Shown: one piece after another, positions 22,522 to 31,288 of the stretch
Layout: the number at the start of each line of letters is the position of its first letter
How positions within the stretch are numbered: the first letter of the stretch is position 1
Assembly (NCBI GenBank): GCA_001304225.1
Contig: LJVD01000065.1
Span: 1 to 33,536, forward strand
Origin: a candidate division Zixibacteria bacterium SM1_73
Lineage (GTDB): Bacteria; Zixibacteria; MSB-5A5; SM1-73
Direction of reading: 5' to 3'
Length of the DNA: 33,536 nt
The notes under the pieces: model-generated
Told to the model about the DNA's origin: nothing
What the model saw: the letters and a program-made list of their open reading frames with translations, nothing else
The model's database searches: none
Position numbers and translations under genes: made by a program

Positions 22522-23516
22522 TCAAGTCCCTTTCTTGAAGAAATTGTTTTTTCCAAGAGCCTTTCCACCGCATCCGTTACCATCTCCGGTTCGATCAGAT
22601 CCATGCAGTATCTGGATTTTTTATAACATCTTTTTTCCCCATGCAGACTGCAGGGGCTGCATTTGACATTGGCAGTCAAAACTACATTTTTAAAAGCGGA
22701 GGCAATATGCATGGGACCGGAGTCGTTGGTTACAAAGCAATCACATCTTTTGATTAAACTCATAAATTTATCCAGTGGCAAATTCCCTGTCTTCAAAAGG
22801 TTTTGATCCTCAGCGCGGGAGCTTATGCTTTCAACTGCTTTCTGATCTTTTTGATCCCCAAACAGGACAATCTTAAACTTTGGTTTCTGATTCAAAATCT
22901 GACAAACCTTAGCGAATCTTTCTTCCGGCCACCTTTTGGTTTCCCATCTGGCGCCCGGATGTATTCCCACCACAATATCATCTTTTTCTATCTTTTTCTC
23001 AATCAAAAAATCTTTTAAGAAATTTTCGCTTTCCTGGTCTAAAAAGATTTTGGGCTCCTTTTCGACTGAATCCACACCAACTTTCTTTAAAGTTTCCAAA
23101 TATAAATCAAGTGTATGAATTGATTTTACTTTAAGAAATTTTAAATAAACCAGAAGGAAACGAGCCAACCGGCGCTTGTCATATTTTATCTTAATCTTGG
23201 CTTTTAACAGATGACGGATAAAAAAACTCCTTAAATTGGCGTGCAGGTCTATCACCACATCAAAATTAAGACTCTTGAGTTCTTTGAGCAGTTTAACAAA
23301 TCCTAAAACTCCTCTGTGTTTTTCAAACGGATCAAATTCGATGAAGGAAAAAATATTAGGATCGTTTTTTAAAACATCCCGATACTGACTTTTGGCTAAG
23401 AAGAAAATTTGGGACTGTGGAAATTTTTGTTTCAAAGATTTAATGGCTGGAGTGGTGAGGACAACGTCGCCCAAGGAGCTCAAACGGATGACCAAGATTT
23501 TTTCTATAAGATGCAT
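22518..23516 (-). CDS. Glycosyltransferase family 9 (heptosyltransferase-like)
   Basis: A 332-residue GT-B enzyme with the GT9 features RLSSLGDVVLTTPAIKSLK (about 11-29), VGIHPGARWETKRWPEERFA (about 190) and FVTNDSGPMHIASAF (about 262-276). GT9 proteins add heptose or other sugars from ADP-heptose to the LPS core or surface glycans, so this supports a Gram-negative envelope. The C-terminal Cys-rich segment CSPCSLHGEKRCYKK is often seen in GT9 homologues. It overlaps the TonB receptor by four bases, suggesting translational coupling. Start ATG at 23516; SD weak. Confidence 0.92.
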   Translation of the reverse strand: MHLIEKILVIRLSSLGDVVLTTPAIKSLKQKFPQSQIFFLAKSQYRDVLKNDPNIFSFIEFDPFEKHRGVLGFVKLLKELKSLNFDVVIDLHANLRSFFIRHLLKAKIKIKYDKRRLARFLLVYLKFLKVKSIHTLDLYLETLKKVGVDSVEKEPKIFLDQESENFLKDFLIEKKIEKDDIVVGIHPGARWETKRWPEERFAKVCQILNQKPKFKIVLFGDQKDQKAVESISSRAEDQNLLKTGNLPLDKFMSLIKRCDCFVTNDSGPMHIASAFKNVVLTANVKCSPCSLHGEKRCYKKSRYCMDLIEPEMVTDAVERLLEKTISSRKGLD

Positions 23517-23606
23517 CTACTTCAGATATAGTGTTCAAACCCAAGGTCTATGATTTGAAAAAATAACAGTTAGCAAAAATAATTTTTTGCACTCCATGGG
23601 GTCTAA

Positions 23607-24443
23607 TCATTTCAGGAATATCAAAGAGAGAAATCCAATCAAAAAACAGTAATAAGCGAAAAACTCAAACCTGCCTTTTCTTATTACATTCAAAAGGAAT
23701 TTGATGGCCAGCCAACCGGACAAGAAGGCGAAAAGCATGCCGATTAAGTAAAACCATAAATCAAAGGATGAATTGCTTCTGTTCAACACGTCTTTTAATT
23801 TCACGGCTGTGGCGCCCAAGATGGCAGGCAACGATAACAAAAAGGAAAACTCTGCAGCTTTCTCCCTCTGGATTCCCCGGAATATCCCGGTGCTGATGGT
23901 AAGACCCGAACGTGAGATGCCCGGAAGCATAGCTATGGCTTGAGCTATGCCGATCAGAAATGCGTCGGGAATTTTTATTTTTCCCTCAACTCTTTTGAAG
24001 AACTTAGTCAGAAATAGAATAGAACCTGTGATCAACAGCATGATGGAGACAAAGGTGGGAGAAGAAAAGCTCTCTTCTACGGATTCTTTGAACAAAATTC
24101 CCAATATCCCTGCCGGAACCGATCCCAACAGAATCAACCAAATCAGGTTCCAATTTTCGTTTGCAGATGCTTGATCATATTCTAATGAGTTAGGTCTGTT
24201 AAGCCCACCATAAATTGGTCTAACTTTTTCCCCGACTGCTTTCATCATTCCCCAAATGGTTCTTCGAAAGACTATCACCACCGAAAAAAAAGTTCCAAAA
24301 TGCAGAAAAACCTCAAAGCTTATGTCATCGAATTTTACCCTCAGCAGATTTTCGCCCAGCACCAGATGTCCGGAACTGGAGATGGGCAGAAACTCGGTCA
24401 AACCTTGAAGGATTCCTAAGGCTGCGGATGCGTATGCATTCAT
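23607..24443 (-). CDS. uppP: Undecaprenyl-diphosphatase UppP (BacA)
   Basis: This 278-residue membrane phosphatase recycles undecaprenyl pyrophosphate to the lipid carrier needed for peptidoglycan and O-antigen. The family motifs are intact: GLTEFLPISSSGHLVLGE (about 14-31) and LPGISRSGLTISTGIFRG (about 165-182). Eight hydrophobic segments are visible. I use the ATG at 24443, starting MNAYASAALGI; a TTG at 24458 also opens the frame. The start region contains a 23-nt sequence repeated nearly exactly at 31251-31273, see findings. The gene lies 90 nt upstream of the GT9 start on the same strand. Confidence 0.95.
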   Translation of the reverse strand: MNAYASAALGILQGLTEFLPISSSGHLVLGENLLRVKFDDISFEVFLHFGTFFSVVIVFRRTIWGMMKAVGEKVRPIYGGLNRPNSLEYDQASANENWNLIWLILLGSVPAGILGILFKESVEESFSSPTFVSIMLLITGSILFLTKFFKRVEGKIKIPDAFLIGIAQAIAMLPGISRSGLTISTGIFRGIQREKAAEFSFLLSLPAILGATAVKLKDVLNRSNSSFDLWFYLIGMLFAFLSGWLAIKFLLNVIRKGRFEFFAYYCFLIGFLSLIFLK

Positions 24444-24449
24444 ACGAAT
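24427..24449. repeat. Dispersed palindromic-type 23-mer, copy in uppP start
   Basis: The sequence GATGCGTATG-CATT-CATACGAAT (an imperfect inverted repeat) spans the uppP start codon. It recurs with one mismatch at 31251-31273 (opposite strand), and its 13-nt half CATTCATACGAAT recurs at 31072-31084. Confidence 0.6.
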
Positions 24450-24481
24450 TCCAACCAACTCAAATTTTCTCTCTCTGCAAG

Positions 24482-24508
24482 AAAAAAGCTCTGGTTAATC
24501 CAGAGCTT
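24482..24508 (-). terminator. Rho-independent terminator of the 24534 beta-barrel gene
   Basis: On the minus strand AAGCTCTGG-ATTAA-CCAGAGCTT forms a perfect 9-bp stem followed by a T-run. It lies just past the stop of the barrel protein and insulates uppP. Confidence 0.93.
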
Positions 24509-24533
24509 GATTAAATTTCTGTTTTAAGGAACT

Positions 24534-25202
24534 TTAGAAGATGCCGTAATTTGCTCCCGCCACAAAGCCCACATTGTCGTCAATTTGTAGTTCCCCAACC
24601 AGATTGAAGTCCTGCGAAAGCTTTAAATCGGCTCCCAAAGATAGTGCCACACCCATGTCGTCATCGTTCCAGTCCTCCCTCTCATTACCCCACACCCAGC
24701 GAGATGAGCGTTTGAAGCTGGCTCTTTCCCAACGCAGATTCAACCGTCCATACGGAACCACACTCTTTTCTCGCCCGTATTCAAACTCATACGAGGCAAT
24801 TACATTTCCTCCCAAGGTGAACAGACTGTAATCTGTAATCTTTAAAAACTCCATCCCTCCTCCCAAGGAAACGTCCAGGGGGTCATTGGATTCTCTTTCT
24901 AAAAACCAATATTTCACATCTCCGCCAAAGGCGAGACCGGTCTTGCCCTCCCCATATCCCGGATCCAGATTGAGCATTCCCATTTTGAAGCCGAAATCCA
25001 GATATTTGACTATCCCATGACGAAACTGGCCGAAAACAGAAAAAGCATCTTCATAGACTCCCAGATATGCCCCCAACATGGTTTCCCCTTTATTCAAAGT
25101 CTGAGCGGTGGAGAGCTGTCCTAAAAACTGAGCGGAGGCGGAAAAAATAGAAAGCATGATTATAATCCCTATAACCATTATTGAAAAAATAATCCGCATC
25201 AT
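24534..25202 (-). CDS. Outer-membrane beta-barrel-like protein
   Basis: A 222-residue exported protein with signal peptide (IIFSIMVIGIIIMLSIF, cleavage near ASA-Q). Alternating-pattern strands fill the rest of the chain, such as MLGAYLGVYEDAFSVFGQF, LDVSLGGGMEF and VALSLGADLKLS, and it ends VGFVAGANYGIF. The pattern suits an eight- to ten-stranded barrel, but no specific family is recognised. SD AAAGGAGGTCG is strong, and it has its own TTGACA/TATACT promoter and terminator, so it is likely a well-expressed single-gene unit. Confidence 0.75.
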   Translation of the reverse strand: MMRIIFSIMVIGIIIMLSIFSASAQFLGQLSTAQTLNKGETMLGAYLGVYEDAFSVFGQFRHGIVKYLDFGFKMGMLNLDPGYGEGKTGLAFGGDVKYWFLERESNDPLDVSLGGGMEFLKITDYSLFTLGGNVIASYEFEYGREKSVVPYGRLNLRWERASFKRSSRWVWGNEREDWNDDDMGVALSLGADLKLSQDFNLVGELQIDDNVGFVAGANYGIF

Positions 25203-25232
25203 CGACCTCCTTTAGGATGTCTACATTTTTAG

Positions 25233-25261
25233 AGTATAATATTCATGGCTTCATTTGTCAA
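25233..25261 (-). promoter_or_regulatory. Strong sigma-70-type promoter for the 24534 gene
   Basis: On the minus strand TTGACA (25261-25256) and TATACT (25238-25233) are 17 bp apart, 31 bp before the ATG at 25202. Near consensus. Confidence 0.85.
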
Positions 25262-25282
25262 TCTTTGTATTGAGAATTCTTT

Positions 25283-25882
25283 TCAGGGAAGATTAAAAGT
25301 AAAACCAGCCAAAAGGGTTGTATATTTGGTAGATTTGCCTTTGCTCTGGACAACCGTGTATCTTCCTTCGCCAAAGAGCTCAACAGGAAACATCGGGAAT
25401 TTAAATGAAACTCCGCCAACTCCATGGAATCCCAATGTGTTTTGATTCTCTGGCAGATACATCGAATAACTCCCTTTAGAAATTTTATAAACCAATCTAT
25501 GTAATCCCGCTCCTGCTCCAGCATAGGGTTTTACAATCGGGAAGGAAAAAAAATATTTTGCGGTAGCGTTTAAGGAAAGATCATTTATGGTGAAATCCGC
25601 CTTTACTTTGTCTTGCAGGACTATCTCTTTTTTCTTCCAGGCATACTCAAGAGAACCCTCCAAATGAATTATGCGCAGAGTCCCAATTTTAAGATGAACT
25701 CCTGCCACAGACATCTCTTTGAGAAAATCCTTTGATGTAGGCAAAGAGTTCAAGTTAGGATTTTTGTAATTTTGGATCACGCCGCCTCTTACCCCTATTC
25801 CCAGACCAGTTATAGCAAAGGCTTGGATGGGTACAAATGAACAAATAAAAAATGTCAATACAATAAATGGTAACTTTTTCAT
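25283..25882 (-). CDS. Small outer-membrane beta-barrel protein (OmpX/porin-like fold)
   Basis: The 199-residue protein has a signal peptide (KKLPFIVLTFFICSFVPI, cleavage near AFA-I) and barrel strands typical of outer-membrane protein beta-barrel domains: LGIGVRGGVIQNY, LEGSLEYAWKKKE, LNATAKYFFSFP, VKPYAGAGAGLHRLVY, and a C-terminal TTLLAGFTFNLP. PYAGAGAG is a common hallmark of this fold. AAAGGAGAATCC gives a good SD before ATG 25882. Function unknown; it neighbours another barrel gene of the same orientation, but each seems separately regulated. Confidence 0.78.
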   Translation of the reverse strand: MKKLPFIVLTFFICSFVPIQAFAITGLGIGVRGGVIQNYKNPNLNSLPTSKDFLKEMSVAGVHLKIGTLRIIHLEGSLEYAWKKKEIVLQDKVKADFTINDLSLNATAKYFFSFPIVKPYAGAGAGLHRLVYKISKGSYSMYLPENQNTLGFHGVGGVSFKFPMFPVELFGEGRYTVVQSKGKSTKYTTLLAGFTFNLP

Positions 25883-26065
25883 CTGGATTCTCCTTTGTGA
25901 AAAAATGATTATCTTTGGAGTGTCCGCCTTATTCTGTAGTCCCGATGCCTTCGCTTGATAGACAGTGAGTGAAGGTTGAGATGATCCTTATGAATTAACG
26001 CCTTGCAATATAACGACTTAACAAACACTACATCCTCCCAGACTCTTTATTTTGTTCCAAGATAG

Positions 26066-26689
26066 TTAAAGACCTTTCTTTGCCGGCTTCAAATGCCTAT
26101 ACAAAAAATAGAATATTCCCAAAGCTATGACTATTCCAATGAAAATGTCCGCTCTGCGAAAGTAAATTCTGATGCTTTCCCAGTTTTCTCCCAAGATTTT
26201 TCCAACATAGGCTAACATGAAGCACCAGGGAAGTGAGCCCAAGAAAGTGTAGATAATGAATTTTAAAAAATTCATTTTGGCGATGCCGGCAGGCAAGGAA
26301 ATGAATGTTCTGATCACCGGAAGAAGCCGGGAGAAAAATATTGCCCACTCGCCATATTTTTCAAACCAGCGATCGGCAGTGGCTAAGTCTTTATGGGAGA
26401 TTAAAACATATTTCCCATATTTCTGAATGAAGGGACGTCCTCCCCAGATCCCCACCCAGTAAGCTGCAACAGATCCGACCACGCATCCAAATGCACCCGC
26501 CACGGAAACTCCCACCAAACTAAATCTTCCAGCAAATACCAGGTAGCCGGAAAAGGGCATGATGATCTCTGAAGGAAGCGGGATGCAGGCACTTTCGATC
26601 CCCATGGTCAATACGATTCCCAGGTATCCCATCTGGGAGATCACGTCGATTATCCATCTGCCGATTGGTTCAAGTATTGCTTCAAACAA
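26066..26689 (-). CDS. DedA-family membrane protein
   Basis: A 207-residue membrane protein of the DedA/SNARE-associated family. It shows the reentrant motif SACIPLPSEIIMPFSGYL (about 33-50), then WGGRPFIQKYGKYVLI, FFSRLLPVIRTFISLPAGIAKM (about 120-140) and four or so membrane helices. DedA proteins are proposed polyprenyl-phosphate or phospholipid flippases needed for membrane and proton-motive-force integrity. A TTG start at 26689 gives MFEAILEP; SD is poor. The CNNM/CorC gene ends 30 nt upstream, so the two are probably co-transcribed. Confidence 0.92.
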   Translation of the reverse strand: MFEAILEPIGRWIIDVISQMGYLGIVLTMGIESACIPLPSEIIMPFSGYLVFAGRFSLVGVSVAGAFGCVVGSVAAYWVGIWGGRPFIQKYGKYVLISHKDLATADRWFEKYGEWAIFFSRLLPVIRTFISLPAGIAKMNFLKFIIYTFLGSLPWCFMLAYVGKILGENWESIRIYFRRADIFIGIVIALGIFYFLYRHLKPAKKGL

Positions 26690-26718
26690 GGTAGCAACTC
26701 TTAGATATTAAGTCTTCA

Positions 26719-28029
26719 CTAAACTTTTTGCTCTTTTCTCTTTTTGATCACCTTGATCTTTTTAAGCCGGTGTCCCACCTTCTCGAAGATCACAAAGGTT
26801 AAATTCCCTATTCTAATCTCCTCGTCCAGTGTAGGAATTCTTCCTAAAACGCTGGTGAGGTAACCCCCAACAGTATTGAATTCCTCTGGAAGTTCAGTGC
26901 CAAATTTCTCATTGAAATCGCCCAAGAACAATGAAGCGCTTACTATGGCCAGGTTCTTAGAGAGAAAATAGATTTTCTCCTCTTCCGCCTGATCATATTC
27001 ATCTCGAATCTCTCCGACTATTTCCTCGATGACGTCCTCCAAGGTGATAAGCCCTGCAGTACCTCCGAATTCATCCAGCACCATAGCCATATGGATTCTT
27101 TTTCTCTGAAATTCTTTCAAAAGCTCTGAGATCTTTTTGGAATCCGGAACAAAATAGGGCTTGCGAATTATATCATCCAATATGATCAGTTCTCGGTTCT
27201 GAAGCAAATTGATGATGTCCTTGGCGTAAATTACCCCCACAACATTATCCAAATTCTCTCTATAGACGGGAATTCGTGAATACCCATGTTCGGTTAACGC
27301 CCGCACCACTTGCTCTTGACCTGCTTTTATATCCAAAGCCACAATCTCAGTTCGGGGGGTCATGGCATTGCGGACTGTGGTATCGGTAAATTCAAGGGCG
27401 CTTCGGATCAACTCCTCCTCGGTTTGGTCAAAAACACCTTTGGTTTTCCCTTCACGAACGATAAATTTTAATTCTTCGTCCGTGATGAATCCCTTTTCTT
27501 TGGGGATTCTTTTTAGAAAAATGGACACAAAAAACCTGCTGGAGGTTGAAAGTATGTTCACAAATATGAAAGCCAATTTAGAAAGAATATTGAGGGGTCC
27601 AACTGTTCCGAAGGCTATCTTTTCCGGGTAGGCTAAGGCTAAATATTTGGGAACCAGCTCGCCAATCACCAAGAGAAGATAGGTGATCACCACCACCACG
27701 ATGCCTATAGCAATGGATTCGCTGGCGTTTTGAATAGTTGACGAAGGAATCTTTTTGATCAAAGGCTGTAAAAGGTCAACAATCCTCGCTCCCCCAACCA
27801 CCGAGGCTAAAGTCCCCACCAAAGTAATTCCTACCTGAATGGTGGCCAAGAACAAATCAGGTTTGCTTTTAAGCTTGTCCACCAGCTGAGCTTTTTTGTG
27901 TCCTTTTTGAGCTAACTGCTTGATGCGGCTCTTTCTGGAGGAGATCAAAGCTATCTCAGAGGAGGCAAAGAAACCATTGGCTAAGATCAATAGGATGATT
28001 ATCAGTATTTCGATCCAGGCATTGCCCAT
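26719..28029 (-). CDS. CNNM/CorC-family (HlyC-like) membrane transporter with CBS domains
   Basis: The 436-residue protein has the order typical of the family: CNNM/DUF21 transmembrane domain (about 1-195, with FFASSEIALISSRKSRI and LVIGELVPKYLAL), a CBS pair (about 210-335, TPRTEIVALD..., VVGVIYAKDI), and a C-terminal CorC/HlyC transporter-associated domain (about 350-430, FGTELPEEFNTVGGYL). Members export Mg2+ or Co2+ across the inner membrane; the older hemolysin label is misleading. ATG at 28029 has GGGAGAA before it; a TTG at 28044 is less likely. Operon with DedA downstream. Confidence 0.92.
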   Translation of the reverse strand: MGNAWIEILIIILLILANGFFASSEIALISSRKSRIKQLAQKGHKKAQLVDKLKSKPDLFLATIQVGITLVGTLASVVGGARIVDLLQPLIKKIPSSTIQNASESIAIGIVVVVITYLLLVIGELVPKYLALAYPEKIAFGTVGPLNILSKLAFIFVNILSTSSRFFVSIFLKRIPKEKGFITDEELKFIVREGKTKGVFDQTEEELIRSALEFTDTTVRNAMTPRTEIVALDIKAGQEQVVRALTEHGYSRIPVYRENLDNVVGVIYAKDIINLLQNRELIILDDIIRKPYFVPDSKKISELLKEFQRKRIHMAMVLDEFGGTAGLITLEDVIEEIVGEIRDEYDQAEEEKIYFLSKNLAIVSASLFLGDFNEKFGTELPEEFNTVGGYLTSVLGRIPTLDEEIRIGNLTFVIFEKVGHRLKKIKVIKKRKEQKV

Positions 28030-28052
28030 GAAGGGTTCTCCCAAGTTTTCAC

Positions 28053-28107
28053 AAAAAAAGCGGCGAGGACTTTAATGCAAATACCCAATCCCCACCGCTT
28101 TGTTTTT
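28053..28107 (-). terminator. Rho-independent terminator of htpX
   Basis: On the minus strand AAAGCGGTGGGG pairs with CCTCGCCGCTTT (two G-U pairs) around a loop of about 20 nt and is followed by a T-run. It lies between htpX and the CNNM gene. Confidence 0.78.
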
Positions 28108-28112
28108 CCACA

Positions 28113-28964
28113 TCAAACACTTTTGGCTATCTTCTCTAACCTTGCCACCCTCTCTTCGACTGGAGGATGGGTGCTGAACAAACTGGCCATACCTTTGCCC
28201 GAGAGTGGATTTACGATGAAAAGATGGGCAGTAGAAGGTTTGGCTTCGAGGGGTATTCTGCGGCTGGCGTATTGCAATTTTCTTAGGGCATTGGCTAAGG
28301 ATAAAGGTTTATGGCTTATTTTAGCTCCGGTTTGATCCGCTTCGTATTCTCTTGAACGCGAGATAGCCATTTGAATCAGAAGTGCGGCCAAGGGCGCTAC
28401 TATAGCCATGATCAAAAGTCCCAGCCCTCCCCCTCGTCCCTCACTATCTCTTCCACCAAAACCACCGAAAATAGCGGCCCATCGTGCCATAAAGGCCAAC
28501 ATACTGATCGCACCCGCCAGGGTGGCCACGATGGATCCAGTTAGAATATCTCTGTTTCTAATGTGTGCCATCTCGTGCGATATTACCCCCTCCAATTCAT
28601 CCTCATCCAGAGTTCTCAATATTCCGGAAGTGACAGCCACAGCCGCATGTTTGGGATTCCTTCCGGTTGCAAAAGCATTGGGAGTTTGAGTGGGTATAAT
28701 ATAAACCTTGGGCATGGGCAAACTTGCATTGGTGGCTGCCCGTCTGACAAGATTGTACAAACGGGGATTATCCGATTCCCCGATCGGTTGCGCTCGATAC
28801 ATGCCTAAAACGATCTTGTCCGAAAACCAATAAGTGCTAAGATTCATAATGGCGGCAAATATCAAAGCCACTATCATGCCCGAATTTCCACCTAACATCC
28901 GACCGATAAAGACAAAAAGCAAAGTCAAAAGGGTCAAAAGAAAAGTGGTCTTTAGAGTGTTCAT
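28113..28964 (-). CDS. htpX: Membrane metalloprotease HtpX (M48B)
   Basis: A zinc-dependent inner-membrane protease involved in membrane-protein quality control. Two N-terminal transmembrane helices (about 5-50) precede the zinc site [10 protein letters not shown] (about 129-138). The third ligand is Glu in [11 protein letters not shown] (about 213). [18 protein letters not shown] (about 95-112) is the usual pre-catalytic strand. Length of 283 is normal. A near-consensus promoter and an AGGAGGTG SD precede the ATG; the leader is only about 12 nt. A terminator follows. Confidence 0.96.
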   Translation of the reverse strand: MNTLKTTFLLTLLTLLFVFIGRMLGGNSGMIVALIFAAIMNLSTYWFSDKIVLGMYRAQPIGESDNPRLYNLVRRAATNASLPMPKVYIIPTQTPNAFATGRNPKHAAVAVTSGILRTLDEDELEGVISHEMAHIRNRDILTGSIVATLAGAISMLAFMARWAAIFGGFGGRDSEGRGGGLGLLIMAIVAPLAALLIQMAISRSREYEADQTGAKISHKPLSLANALRKLQYASRRIPLEAKPSTAHLFIVNPLSGKGMASLFSTHPPVEERVARLEKIAKSV

Positions 28965-28982
28965 CCTTTCACCTCCTGGATA

Positions 28983-29011
28983 ATTCTATCGGCAAAACAC
29001 TTTAATGTCAA
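28983..29011 (-). promoter_or_regulatory. Near-consensus promoter of htpX
   Basis: On the minus strand TTGACA (29011-29006) and TAGAAT (28988-28983) are exactly 17 bp apart, with the SD AGGAGG only 6 bp past the -10 box. Confidence 0.85.
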
Positions 29012-29089
29012 GGGTAATTTTTTGAATCTCGTGAAATATACGCATTTTGGCAAAAGATTTTTGGTATCCGGAAAGAAACCGTAAATAGC

Positions 29090-30925
29090 CTAAATTGCGC
29101 TGTCAAGGAACAATTGATTCCAGAGTTCAAAAATCAAAAGCGATCCCAGCTTAAAGGTATTGTTTTGTCTTGCCGAAAGATGTTCATTTATGATTTCTTT
29201 GACAAATTCGGGATTAAAATATCCCCTTTCTGTAGCTTTTTTGCTTAACAGAGTGGAAATTACAAAATCCTTTAATTCGTTTCTCATCCAATTCTCATCA
29301 TCAACATGTCCCCGTTTGTCTCTTTTCGGAGGAAAAAGCTTCTTTTGGCACATATCTTGAGCCTTCTTAAACAGGACAACCATCAAATTGGAGTTCACAG
29401 GAAGTCCGGTTCGCTGATATGGAATTGTAGCTAATTCCGGAAACTTCCTGACAATGAGCTTGCGATAGAAGGTGGCCAGCACCCTTTGTCTGGGCGGAAT
29501 GGTCAAAAGGAAATCGACTAAATCATAGTCGCAGAAGGGGATTCTATATTCGATGAGATGGCTATCGGATATAGGGCCATAAAGATGTGTCTTTCTTGCC
29601 TTCTCTGTGATGTAAAAATGGTAAACCTTATTAAAGGGGGATTTCTCAGGAAAGTTAGCCATTGTATCAGCAAAAGATTGAAAAACCCTTCCCCTAATCT
29701 GGGAATAATATTGACGGACAAAAAGTTTGGACAACAGGTCTTCGGAGAATGGTTCGTTAATCTTGCGAAAAAATCCTCTCACCCAATTCATTGATTTTTT
29801 TGTAAAGACAAATCTAAGCAAACCAAACGATAGAACTCCCATAAACTCATTCCCGCAGAAGCCATTAAAAAGTATGAACACATTTTTTCTTATCTCCGGA
29901 AGGAATTCAAAGCTATGGAAAGAGGCACGGGTCATTCCATCGGTTACCCAAACTCCGGTTCCTGCCCAGTGCTTTAGATAATCCGGAGAGACCTGAAAAA
30001 AATAATTTTTCATTCCCAGGGTTCTGGAGATAAGCTCCGCACCCTTTTGATCGTCACAGCCAGCCCTTCCAAAGGTAAAAGTGGGAAGTTCATAACCCAA
30101 TCGGCTAAGCGCCCCCAGAATGGTTCTCGAATCCAATCCCCCACTCAAATAGCAACCCTTTGGCTTTTGGTCATCCATCTGCCTTTTCACCGCTTGTAGA
30201 AGAAGAGAATGCGCTTTTTCGATCGCCTCCTTTTGATTGAAACCGGGATGGTCATCTTTGAGCATAAGTTCCCAATATCTTTTGGTATTCAAAGATCCAG
30301 CTTGAAAGGTTAAAATCGAAGCAGGATTCAAGACTTTGATATCTTTAAAAAGCGTCCTTTCTCCCAGGATACAGTTCAGACCGAAAAATTCGGCTAAAGC
30401 CTGCTTGTCTATTTCTTTTCTCACCTGCGAAAAGGCGAGGATGGATTTCATTTCAGAGGCAAAGAGGAAAAGATCATTTTGCCAAGAATAATACAGGGGC
30501 CTCAGTCCATATCTGTCATTGGCGATGAGGAGAAGATTTTTATTAAAATCCCATAAAGCTAAGACAAAAGAGCCATTCAACTTTTTTATGATTTGGGTCC
30601 CTTTCTTTTCTAATAAGTATAGAATGAGTTGAGGGTGATTGTCATATTCGAGGCTATGGTCTTTTACTATGGTCTTGACAAAATCATCCCGATAATGGTA
30701 AATCTCTCCGTACATGACAAGGCATAAAGATCGATCTTGGTTGAAGACCGGCTGAGGATAAGGGTCGATTACCCCTAAAGAGGCTCTTCCCAAAGCTGCC
30801 GGCCTTCGGTGGTAATGATCCACTTTATACCAAGGCTCGTGCCGCATCAGGTCTAACATCTTAGTGATTTTCTGTTCTAAGTCGTATTTTCCTTCCAGAT
30901 CGATTATTCCTGCAATGCCAGACAA
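29090..30925 (-). CDS. Asparagine-synthetase-like ATP-dependent ligase with degenerate glutaminase domain
   Basis: The 611-residue protein has AsnB architecture: N-terminal class-II glutamine amidotransferase-like domain (about 1-200) and C-terminal ATP-pyrophosphatase synthetase domain with SGGLDSRTI (about 258-266), IEYRIPFCDYDLVDFL and a GNEFMG loop. The start, TTG at 30925 with AAGGAG before it, gives MSGIAG, so the catalytic Cys2 of true glutaminases is Ser. The NGEIYN motif is YGEIYH here. Glutamine hydrolysis is therefore doubtful. It could use free ammonia or join other amines as beta-lactam-synthetase-type enzymes do; that is inference. Synthetase ATP site looks intact. Confidence 0.85.
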   Translation of the reverse strand: MSGIAGIIDLEGKYDLEQKITKMLDLMRHEPWYKVDHYHRRPAALGRASLGVIDPYPQPVFNQDRSLCLVMYGEIYHYRDDFVKTIVKDHSLEYDNHPQLILYLLEKKGTQIIKKLNGSFVLALWDFNKNLLLIANDRYGLRPLYYSWQNDLFLFASEMKSILAFSQVRKEIDKQALAEFFGLNCILGERTLFKDIKVLNPASILTFQAGSLNTKRYWELMLKDDHPGFNQKEAIEKAHSLLLQAVKRQMDDQKPKGCYLSGGLDSRTILGALSRLGYELPTFTFGRAGCDDQKGAELISRTLGMKNYFFQVSPDYLKHWAGTGVWVTDGMTRASFHSFEFLPEIRKNVFILFNGFCGNEFMGVLSFGLLRFVFTKKSMNWVRGFFRKINEPFSEDLLSKLFVRQYYSQIRGRVFQSFADTMANFPEKSPFNKVYHFYITEKARKTHLYGPISDSHLIEYRIPFCDYDLVDFLLTIPPRQRVLATFYRKLIVRKFPELATIPYQRTGLPVNSNLMVVLFKKAQDMCQKKLFPPKRDKRGHVDDENWMRNELKDFVISTLLSKKATERGYFNPEFVKEIINEHLSARQNNTFKLGSLLIFELWNQLFLDSAI

Positions 30926-31288
30926 GCTCTCTCCTTACAGTTTTGGATTCAAAGTCACCTTTTGCGAAATAATTCTTAAAGTGTGTCCTTTAACAGTTAT
31001 CCTAATGGTGGGATAGGATAGATTTGAGGATCTTCTCCAAAAGAGTTGCTGATGCATAAGTCAGACCGAAACATTCATACGAATATTTGCACCAATAAGC
31101 AAAAGCATAGTTGGTCTATTCCTCCCAGACGGGTCTCCGCCACTCCCTTTGTCCCCCTCTCCATGAAATGGAGAGGGGGTAGGGGGTGAGGTTTCAATCA
31201 ACTCTGTTACCATTCTACCAGCGTTGTTAACTCCTTGAGATTTTCATTCTTATTCGTATGAATGCATGCGCATCAAAAAAATTCAGTC
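30926..31288. other. 363-bp intergenic region with repeats
   Basis: This gap holds the palindromic repeat at 31141-31192 and, around it, a 14-bp perfect inverted repeat, CATTCATACGAATA (31072-31085) and TATTCGTATGAATG (31251-31264). No gene or RNA is recognised. Confidence 0.7.
31141..31192. repeat. Dispersed palindromic repeat, copy 2
   Basis: The 12-bp inverted repeat CCCCCTCTCCAT / ATGGAGAGGGGG with GAA loop (31153-31179) is identical to copy 1 at 4415-4441, then TAGGGGGTGAGG. Orientation is opposite to copy 1. Confidence 0.85.
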
